Shown here: piece by piece, positions 6,458 through 11,747 of the stretch
How the letters are laid out: every line of letters begins with the position of its first letter
How positions within the stretch are numbered: the stretch's first letter is position 1
Origin: Burkholderiales bacterium
Lineage (GTDB): Bacteria; Pseudomonadota; Gammaproteobacteria; Burkholderiales; Burkholderiaceae_C
Direction of reading: 5' to 3'
DNA length: 11,747 nucleotides
Assembly: GCA_947462175.1 (NCBI GenBank)
Contig: CANHOE010000046.1
Coordinates: forward strand, 1-11,747
Translations under genes and position numbers: made by a program
The notes under the pieces: generated by a model
What the model saw: only the letters and a program-made list of their open reading frames with translations
What the model was told of the DNA's origin: nothing
Databases searched by the model: none

Positions 6458-6940
6458 ATGTTCCAGTCCATCAAAGATTTTTTCGATACGGTGCTGTCGC
6501 CGACAGCGGCCAACGACCCAGGTGCCACCGAGCATGCACTTCGTCTCGCCACCGCAGTGATGCTGGTCGAGGTGATGCGCGCCGATGCCAGTTTCCAGGC
6601 CCGCGAACGCGAGGCGGTGCTTAGCGCTTTGCGCGAGCGGTTTTCCCTCTCCGAAGACGAGGCATCACACCTGACCGAGCTGGCCGTCACCACCGCGCGC
6701 GATGCCACTGATCTGTTCGCGTTCACCTCGCGGCTCAATGAGCATTTCGACATGCCGCAGAAGCTGCGCATGGTTGAGCACATGTGGCGCGTGGCCTATG
6801 CCGACGGTCACCTCAGCGACCACGAGCGCCATGTGCTGTGGCGCGTCGCCGACCTGCTGCATGTGCCCCAGGGCGCATACGTCAATGCGCGGCTGCGAGT
6901 TCAAGAGGAATTCAAGGCGATTCCGGGTTCTGAAGCGTGA
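6458..6940 (+). CDS. TerB-like (tellurite resistance TerB family) protein
   Basis: This 160-aa soluble, helical protein shows the two-fold TerB-like pattern. The first half has EVMRADASFQAREREAV (residues 38-54), the second has VAYADGHLSDHERHVLWRVA (112-131). Both place Asp and Glu where TerB proteins bind divalent metal. Stand-alone TerB-like proteins are common in proteobacteria and are usually not linked to tellurite resistance, so the family name should not be read as function. The frame is open upstream to 6188, but ATG 6458 gives the usual family start (MFQSIKDFF). Its ribosome site is weak. No other ter genes are nearby. Confidence 0.8.
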   Translation: MFQSIKDFFDTVLSPTAANDPGATEHALRLATAVMLVEVMRADASFQAREREAVLSALRERFSLSEDEASHLTELAVTTARDATDLFAFTSRLNEHFDMPQKLRMVEHMWRVAYADGHLSDHERHVLWRVADLLHVPQGAYVNARLRVQEEFKAIPGSEA

Positions 6941-6950
6941 TCTGTGACGA

Positions 6951-6965
6951 CTGAAACGTTTTCAG
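6951..6965 (+). terminator. Small inverted repeat after the TerB-like gene
   Basis: CTGAAA and TTTCAG flank a 3-nt CGT loop, starting 10 nt after the stop. It is short and followed by CCTGATTT, so it is at best a weak terminator. Confidence 0.25.
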
Positions 6966-6990
6966 CCTGATTTCCCCTGCTCGTGCCCAG

Positions 6991-7014
6991 CCTGTACACA
7001 GGGTTGTGCACAGG
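6991..7014. promoter_or_regulatory. 24-bp interrupted palindrome upstream of dnaB, DnaA-box-like arms
   Basis: CCTGTACACA (6991-7000) and TGTGCACAGG (7005-7014) flank GGGT and are complementary at nine of ten positions. Each arm reads CTGTNCACA toward the centre, close to the DnaA box TTATNCACA (two differences at conserved positions). It lies 31 bp before the dnaB ATG. It may bind a regulator, possibly DnaA. Confidence 0.45.
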
Positions 7015-7033
7015 CGCTGGGTGTGGCGACTCT

Positions 7034-7039
7034 TATGAT
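7034..7039 (+). promoter_or_regulatory. Possible -10 element of dnaB (TATGAT)
   Basis: TATGAT matches five of six bases of the sigma-70 -10 consensus and ends 6 nt before the dnaB ATG. Transcription from it would start at or next to the ATG. No good -35 is seen at 16-18 bp, so an activator at the upstream palindrome would be needed. Confidence 0.3.
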
Positions 7040-7045
7040 CCTCAG

Positions 7046-8470
7046 ATGTCGGCACTGATTTCCTCACCCCCGTTTTCCAACCCATCGCCCCGAGGGGATG
7101 ACGAGGTTGCGCGATTGCGGATACCCCCGCATTCGATCGAGGCCGAACAGAGCGTGCTCGGCGGCTTGCTGCTCGACAACAGCGCCTGGGACCGCGCAGG
7201 CGATCTGCTCACCGACAGCGACTTCTACCGCTTCGAGCACCGCGCGATCTACGCGGCCATCGGGGCGCTGATCAACGCCAGCAAGCCGGCCGATGTCATC
7301 ACGGTTTTCGAGCAGCTGCAAAGCCTCGGCAAGGCTGAGGAGTGCGGTGGTTTGGTGTATCTGAACGCGCTGGCGCAAAGCGTGCCGAGCGCGGCCAACC
7401 TGCGCCGCTATGCCGAGATCGTTCGCGAGCGGGCGGTGCTTCGCAAGCTGGTGTCGGCGAGCGACGAGATTGCCACCAGCGCCTTCAATCCGCAGGGCAG
7501 GGCGGTTTCAGAAATACTCGACGAGGCTGAGGCCAAGATCTTCAAGATCGGCGAGGAAGGCTCGCGCTCGCGCCAGGGCTTCCAGTCCATGGATTCGCTG
7601 GTCGTGCAGTTGCTGGACAGGGTGACCGAGCTGCACGAGAACGGCGCTGAAGAGGTGACCGGCGTGCGTACCGGCTACTTCGACCTGGACCGCATGACGG
7701 CTGGCTTCCAGCCCGGTGACCTGATCGTGCTGGCCGCTCGGCCATCGATGGGCAAGACCGCGTTGGCGCTGAACATCGCCGAACATGTGGCCGTGCAGGA
7801 AGGCCTGCCGGTCGTCATCTTCTCGATGGAAATGGGTGCCGCACAGCTGGCCTTGCGCCTGGTCGGATCGCTCGGCCGCATCGACCAGCAGCACCTGCGC
7901 ACCGGTGCACTGAAGGACGACGAGTGGGGGCGCTTGACCGAGGCGATCGAGAAGCTCGGTAGCGTCAGCATGTTCATCGACGAGAGTCCGGCGCTGACGC
8001 CCAGTGAGTTGCGTGCCCGCGCGCGGCGCCAGGCACGCCAGTGCGGCAAGCTCGGGCTGATCGTCGTTGACTACCTGCAGCTGATGAGCGGCAGCGGCGG
8101 CAGCAACGAAGAGAACCGCGCCACCGTGATCGGCGAGATTTCGCGCGGGTTGAAGTCGCTGGCGAAGGAGCTGCAATGCCCGGTCATCGCACTGTCGCAG
8201 CTCAATCGCAGCGTCGAGTCGCGCACCGACAAGCGGCCGATGATGAGCGATCTGCGGGAGTCCGGTGCGATCGAACAGGACGCCGACGTCATCATGTTCA
8301 TCTATCGCGACGAGTACTACACGAAGGAAGCCTGCAAGGAGCCGGGCGTGGCGGAGGTCATCATCGGCAAGCAGCGCAACGGGCCAACCGGCACCGTCAA
8401 GCTGACTTTCCTGAAGCCGCTCACCAAGTTCGACAACCTGGCGCCTGGCAGCGCCGGTGATGACTACTGA
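7046..8470 (+). CDS. dnaB: Replicative DNA helicase DnaB
   Basis: This 474-aa protein is the hexameric 5'-3' helicase that unwinds DNA at the replication fork and recruits primase. The N-terminal domain (about 25-130) includes PPHSIEAEQSVLGGLLLD. The RecA-like C-terminal domain follows: Walker A ARPSMGKT at 231-238, SMEMG at 260-264, Walker B LIVVDYLQLM at 338-347, SQLNRSVESR and SDLRESGAIEQDADVI at 384-416, and the RNGPTG arginine-finger region at 444-449. All key residues are present and the length matches E. coli DnaB (471). ATG 7046 is chosen because it gives the usual short N-terminal tail; a GTG at 6983 would add 21 unfamiliar residues. No Shine-Dalgarno precedes the ATG. rplI, often next to dnaB in this group, is not adjacent. 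Confidence 0.97.
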   Translation: MSALISSPPFSNPSPRGDDEVARLRIPPHSIEAEQSVLGGLLLDNSAWDRAGDLLTDSDFYRFEHRAIYAAIGALINASKPADVITVFEQLQSLGKAEECGGLVYLNALAQSVPSAANLRRYAEIVRERAVLRKLVSASDEIATSAFNPQGRAVSEILDEAEAKIFKIGEEGSRSRQGFQSMDSLVVQLLDRVTELHENGAEEVTGVRTGYFDLDRMTAGFQPGDLIVLAARPSMGKTALALNIAEHVAVQEGLPVVIFSMEMGAAQLALRLVGSLGRIDQQHLRTGALKDDEWGRLTEAIEKLGSVSMFIDESPALTPSELRARARRQARQCGKLGLIVVDYLQLMSGSGGSNEENRATVIGEISRGLKSLAKELQCPVIALSQLNRSVESRTDKRPMMSDLRESGAIEQDADVIMFIYRDEYYTKEACKEPGVAEVIIGKQRNGPTGTVKLTFLKPLTKFDNLAPGSAGDDY

Positions 8471-8491
8471 GCGCGATGTCCAGCGGCGGGT

Positions 8492-10120
8492 TCAGGCCCG
8501 CAGTGTCAAGCCGCCCGCGGAGCGCAGATTAGCCTGTCCCAGGCTGAGTTGCGTGCCCTGGCTGCAGTAGCGGCTCCGCAGCTCATTGATTCGGCCCACC
8601 AGCGTCGCGTGGTCGCTGATCTTGGCGGCGTGGCGCTGCAGCACCGCTGCAGCCAGTTCGATCAATTTGGCGTTCAGTGTTTCCGCGCCCTTGGTCATCA
8701 ATGATTCCACGGCGGCAGCGGGTGAGCCGCTGAGACTGTGTGCCATCGCCTTTTCGGCCATGCTGCTGATGCCGTGCTGACCTTCGTGGATCAGCGCCGC
8801 GTAGACCTTGTCGTTCGCCACCGCCCCGCACAGCACCTCGCAGGAGGCCTTCGACACGCAGTAGCGCTGCGCGATCTCGGTGACCCATGACTCGGCCGTT
8901 TCCAGCATGACGTCGTACTGGCGCAGTCGCGCCAGTACCGCGAGCAGGTTGGTCGCGGCTTCCTGGTCGAAGCCCTCGCAGCGGATGTCCGCCGCCAGTT
9001 CGTTCACCAGGCTGACGCACACGCCGACCTTGCCCGCCTGCAAGGCCTGGAGCACGCGCGCCACTCGAAGGAATCGTTGCATGCGAGGGCTGTCACTCTG
9101 ACGCTCGAGCGCGAGCGTCAGGTTGGCGACGACACGCGCCAACTCCTTGGAGTCCCGCGCGTCGAACTGCATCATCGCCAACAGGACGAGACCCTGGCAA
9201 TCGAACATTTTTGATGTCACGCCCAGGCGAACCGAGCGCTCCAGTGCCGCAGTGGCGTCTTCCGTCTGACCGAGGAAGAAGGCCAGCATGCCGTGCTTCT
9301 GCAGCCGGGTGATGCTGTGCGGCGTGATGGTCGCGGCGGTGCGGTAGGTTTCCAGGGCGAGGCCCAAGTGGCCTTGCTCGACTTGTACGCGGCCCATCAC
9401 GTCGTAAGCGTCGGCGTAGCCGGGCTGTTCCTCGACCAGGCTTTCCAGCGTGTTGGCAGCAGCAGCCATCTGCCCCGCGGCCAGTTCGGCACGCGCCAGC
9501 CCCAGCTTGGCCCAGGGCAGGCTGCGGGTGTCATGCACAGACTGGTACAGGGCTCGTGCCGAGGCATGGTCACCCACCCGCAGGAACAACTCTGCGCCAA
9601 TGCGTGCGGCATACAGCCAGAACTCCCCACGGGCGTGGTACCGCTCCAGGCACAGCCGTGCAGCGGCGGCGAAGTCGCTGGCCTCGATCGCCTTGAAAAT
9701 CGAGCGCAGCACCTTCTTGCGGTGGCGCGCCTGCAGCACGCGCTCTTCCAGCGCTGAGGCGGCGTGTGGCTTGATCAAATAGCTGTCGAGCGCCGATTCG
9801 GCAGCCTCGGCGACCTTGGTGTACGAGCACTCGCCAGTGACCATCACGAAGACGGTGGCGTAGGGCAGCAACTGCGAACGCCGCAGGTCGTCGAGCAGGT
9901 CCTGGCCCGACATCGGCGAGTTGTCGAAGTGGTAATCGCACAGCACGATGTCGAACTCGCGGGTCTCGAGCTCGCGTCGCGCGTCGGTCACGCGGCTGGT
10001 TTGCGACACCTGCCCGACGCCGATGTCGCGCAGCATGTTCATCAGGATGCTGCGCGAGGTCGGGTTGCTGTCGATCACCAGCGCCTTGCAGTCTTCGGCT
10101 TCTTGGCGGGTCAGGCGCAT
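8492..10120 (-). CDS. Receiver-domain (CheY-like) protein with TPR repeats
   Basis: This 542-aa cytoplasmic protein has an N-terminal receiver domain (about 10-130): beta1 ALVIDSNP (Asp17), phospho-acceptor Asp62 in VLCDYHF, Thr95 in VMVTGE and Lys117 in LIKPH. The second acid of the usual beta1 pair is Ser18 here. Tetratricopeptide-like helical repeats cover about 130-330 (for example GYADAYDVMGRVQVEQGHLGLALETY, shown in part by YDVMGRVQVEQGHLGLALE). The C-terminal 200 residues are helical with no DNA-binding or catalytic domain that I recognise. Output is therefore likely through protein contacts. It lies 50 bp after dnaJ on the same strand, behind an 11-bp hairpin, and has no visible Shine-Dalgarno. 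No cognate kinase is in the window. Confidence 0.88.
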   Translation of the reverse strand: MRLTRQEAEDCKALVIDSNPTSRSILMNMLRDIGVGQVSQTSRVTDARRELETREFDIVLCDYHFDNSPMSGQDLLDDLRRSQLLPYATVFVMVTGECSYTKVAEAAESALDSYLIKPHAASALEERVLQARHRKKVLRSIFKAIEASDFAAAARLCLERYHARGEFWLYAARIGAELFLRVGDHASARALYQSVHDTRSLPWAKLGLARAELAAGQMAAAANTLESLVEEQPGYADAYDVMGRVQVEQGHLGLALETYRTAATITPHSITRLQKHGMLAFFLGQTEDATAALERSVRLGVTSKMFDCQGLVLLAMMQFDARDSKELARVVANLTLALERQSDSPRMQRFLRVARVLQALQAGKVGVCVSLVNELAADIRCEGFDQEAATNLLAVLARLRQYDVMLETAESWVTEIAQRYCVSKASCEVLCGAVANDKVYAALIHEGQHGISSMAEKAMAHSLSGSPAAAVESLMTKGAETLNAKLIELAAAVLQRHAAKISDHATLVGRINELRSRYCSQGTQLSLGQANLRSAGGLTLRA

Positions 10121-10126
10121 GTCGTG

Positions 10127-10158
10127 TCGATATCCGGTCGTGGGTTACCGGATATCGG
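10127..10158 (-). repeat. 11-bp perfect hairpin between dnaJ and the receiver-TPR gene
   Basis: CGATATCCGGT (10128-10138) and ACCGGATATCG (10147-10157) pair perfectly around an 8-nt loop; 10127 and 10158 could add a wobble pair. It ends 7 nt before the receiver-TPR ATG and starts 13 nt after the dnaJ stop. No T-run follows in the direction of transcription, so a classical terminator is unlikely; it occupies the ribosome-site region of the downstream gene. Confidence 0.6.
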
Positions 10159-10170
10159 CCTGCGCTGCGG

Positions 10171-11316
10171 TCACTTGAAGATGTCTTTGACCCGATCCGA
10201 CCAGGACTTCGAGTTCGGCGAGTGCTTGTCGCCGCCTTTCTGGAACGATTCTTCCAGTTCCTTCAACAGCTTGCGCTGGTGCTCGGTCAGCTTGATGGGC
10301 GTCTCCACGGTGACATGGCAGTAAAGGTCGCCCGGGTAGCTGGAGCGCAGCCCCTTGATGCCCTTGCCTCGCAGTCGGAAGGTCTTGCCGTGCTGGGTGC
10401 CTTCGGGCAGGTCGATCTCGGCTTTGCCATTGAGCGTGGGCACCTGGATCTGCCCGCCCAGCGCCGCGGTGATCATGCTGACCGGTGCGGTGCAGTGCAG
10501 GTCATCGCCGTCGCGCTCGAAAATCTCGTGCTGCTTGACGCGGATCTCGATGTACAGATCCCCTGGTGGTCCGCCATTGCTGCCCGGTTCGCCGTTGCCC
10601 GCCGATCGGATGCGCATGCCTTCGTTGATGCCGGCCGGAATCTTGACCTCCAGCGTCTTCGTCTTCTTGATCCGCCCCTGGCCGCTGCAGGCGGTGCAGG
10701 GCTCGGGAATCACCTTGCCGGCACCGCGGCAGGTCGGGCAGGTCTGCTGGATGCTGAAGAAGCCCTGGCGCATCGTGACCGCACCCGAACCATTGCAGCT
10801 ACCGCACATCTTTGCGCTGGTGCCCGGCTTGGCGCCACTGCCCTTGCAGGTCTCGCAGTTTTCGTAGGCCGGAATCCGGATCTGGGTTTCCTTGCCTGCG
10901 GCCGCTTCTTCCAGCGTGATTTCCATCTGGTACGACAGATCGCTGCCACGGAACATCTGCTGGCCGCCGCCACCCCGGCGCTGGCCCCCGCCACCTCCGA
11001 AGATGTCGCCGAAGATGTCGCCGAAGGCCTCGGCGAAGCCGCCCATGTTGTCGCCACCGGGGCGGAACCCGCCACCCATGTTGGGGTCGACGCCCGCATG
11101 GCCGTACTGGTCGTAGGCAGCGCGCTTCTGCGCGTCGGAGAGCATCTCGTAGGCCTCCTTGGCCTCCTTGAATTTTTCTTCCGCCTTCTTCGCGTCGTCG
11201 CCCTGATTGCGGTCAGGGTGATGCTTCATCGCCAGCTTGCGATAGGCCTTCTTGATGTCTTCCTCGGACGCGGTCTTCGCCACGCCCAGGATCTCGTAGT
11301 AATCACGCTTTGCCAT
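10171..11316 (-). CDS. dnaJ: Chaperone protein DnaJ (Hsp40)
   Basis: This 381-aa co-chaperone delivers unfolded clients to DnaK and stimulates its ATPase. The J domain (1-70) has the HPD motif at 33-35. A Gly/Phe-rich linker (about 75-125) includes FGDIFGDIFGGGGG. The zinc region carries four CXXCXGXG motifs: CETCKGSG (154), CGSCNGSG (171), CPTCRGAG (193) and CTACSGQG (207). C-terminal client-binding and dimerisation domains follow (about 215-350). The ATG at 11314-11316 gives the standard MAKRDYYEILG start; a GTG five codons earlier (11331) is possible but atypical. The gene follows dnaK with a 131-bp gap, the usual dnaK-dnaJ order. Confidence 0.97.
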   Translation of the reverse strand: MAKRDYYEILGVAKTASEEDIKKAYRKLAMKHHPDRNQGDDAKKAEEKFKEAKEAYEMLSDAQKRAAYDQYGHAGVDPNMGGGFRPGGDNMGGFAEAFGDIFGDIFGGGGGQRRGGGGQQMFRGSDLSYQMEITLEEAAAGKETQIRIPAYENCETCKGSGAKPGTSAKMCGSCNGSGAVTMRQGFFSIQQTCPTCRGAGKVIPEPCTACSGQGRIKKTKTLEVKIPAGINEGMRIRSAGNGEPGSNGGPPGDLYIEIRVKQHEIFERDGDDLHCTAPVSMITAALGGQIQVPTLNGKAEIDLPEGTQHGKTFRLRGKGIKGLRSSYPGDLYCHVTVETPIKLTEHQRKLLKELEESFQKGGDKHSPNSKSWSDRVKDIFK

Positions 11317-11350
11317 CGATTCATCCGTCACGCCGCAGCGTCTGGTTCAA

Positions 11351-11403
11351 AACAAGAACGCCGCGTCGGGCCTGCGCTTGCGCACGAGCACCCTGACGCG
11401 GCG
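11351..11403 (-). terminator. Terminator-like hairpin between dnaK and dnaJ
   Basis: On the - strand CGCCGCGTC (11403-11395) pairs with GACGCGGCG (11367-11359) as a 9-bp stem. After one mismatch the stem can extend by two pairs, with a small TGCGC/GCGCA hairpin at its top. The stem is followed by TTCTTGTTTTG, a T-rich run. This resembles an intrinsic terminator or attenuator 45 bp after the dnaK stop, which could lower dnaJ expression relative to dnaK. The 11317-11447 gap otherwise holds only a tandem GGTCACC repeat (11405-11419). Confidence 0.5.
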
Positions 11404-11447
11404 AGGTCACCGGGTCACCCCGGCGCCGATGTGTCATCGAGTTCGTG

Positions 11448-11747
11448 TCACTTTTTCTCTTTGACTTCAGTGAACTCGGCATCCACCACATTGTCATCGG
11501 CAGGCTTGTCGGCCGGGGCCGCTGATTGTGGCCCGGCCCCCGCGCCGGCGGCGCCTCCGGCAGCAGCAGCAGCCGCTTGCGCGTCGGCATAGACTTTTTC
11601 GCCCAGCTTCTGGCTGGCCGTCATCAAGGTCTCGGTCGAGGCCTCGATGGTGGCCTGGTCTTCGCTGGTGAGTGCGGCTTCGGCGTCCTTCAAGGCTGCT
11701 TCGATCTTTTCCTTCTCGCCGGCGTCGAGCTTGTCACCGTGTTCGGC
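11448..11747 (-). CDS. dnaK: Chaperone protein DnaK (Hsp70), C-terminal part
   Basis: Only the last 99 codons are inside the window; the 5' part lies beyond the right edge. The visible sequence starts in the C-terminal helical lid (AEHGDKLDAGEKEKIEAALK, then EAALTSEDQATIEASTETL) and ends with a flexible Ala/Gly-rich linker and the DnaK tail DNVVDAEFTEVKEKK, close to the usual VVDAEFEEV ending. DnaK is the ATP-driven folding chaperone that works with DnaJ and GrpE. dnaJ follows on the same strand. The assignment is secure despite truncation by the window boundary; there is no sign of damage to the gene. Confidence 0.96.
   Translation of the reverse strand, partial: AEHGDKLDAGEKEKIEAALKDAEAALTSEDQATIEASTETLMTASQKLGEKVYADAQAAAAAAGGAAGAGAGPQSAAPADKPADDNVVDAEFTEVKEKK

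Noticed and set aside
8486..8501. Hairpin GCGGG/CCCGC between dnaB and the receiver-TPR gene
   Set aside because: Five pairs, overlaps the receiver-TPR stop codon and has no T-run on either strand.
11008..11031. 12-bp tandem repeat within dnaJ
   Set aside because: It encodes the repeated FGDI of the Gly/Phe linker, a common feature of DnaJ proteins.
10222..11592. 456-codon + strand frame opposite dnaJ and the dnaK tail
   Set aside because: It mirrors the codon bias of dnaJ/dnaK and has no recognisable domain or ribosome site.

Overview
The window is high-GC DNA with tightly packed genes on both strands. The DnaK tail, DnaJ, DnaB, the stand-alone modABC operon and the cytochrome set fit a betaproteobacterium, most likely of the order Burkholderiales (Rubrivivax/Leptothrix/Ideonella-like). 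This placement comes from family resemblance and base composition only. I see no rRNA, tRNA, insertion sequence, integrase or CRISPR array.

Left part (1-2967, + strand): the 3' end of a periplasmic multihaem c-type cytochrome (eight CXXCH sites visible), a small exported monohaem cytochrome c, and a SulP-family anion transporter with a C-terminal STAS domain. The last two are 12 nt apart and probably co-transcribed. The set looks like a respiratory or sulfur/anion-related module, but its electron donor and its anion are not evident from the sequence.

Middle part (3003-5573, - strand): a complete molybdate ABC transporter operon, transcribed modA-modB-modC and convergent with the SulP gene. 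modA starts with TTG behind a strong Shine-Dalgarno that is partly inside a 9-bp hairpin. Further upstream the leader holds two nested stems, so a cis-acting RNA is worth testing. From 5769 to 6940 there is an unrecognised 110-aa protein, a probable 46-aa basic protein (both - strand) and a TerB-like protein (+ strand). The spaces between them are rich in short palindromes.

Right part (6941-11747): dnaB (replicative helicase, + strand) follows a near-perfect 24-bp inverted repeat whose arms resemble DnaA boxes, and a -10-like hexamer placed for a leaderless transcript. Convergent to it, on the - strand, lie the 3' end of dnaK (cut by the window edge), dnaJ, and a receiver-TPR protein. A terminator-like hairpin separates dnaK from dnaJ, and an 11-bp perfect hairpin separates dnaJ from the receiver-TPR gene.

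Most of the window is conserved housekeeping and transport. The points most worth checking are non-coding: the modABC leader, the dnaB upstream repeat, and the two hairpins in the dnaK-dnaJ-receiver operon.
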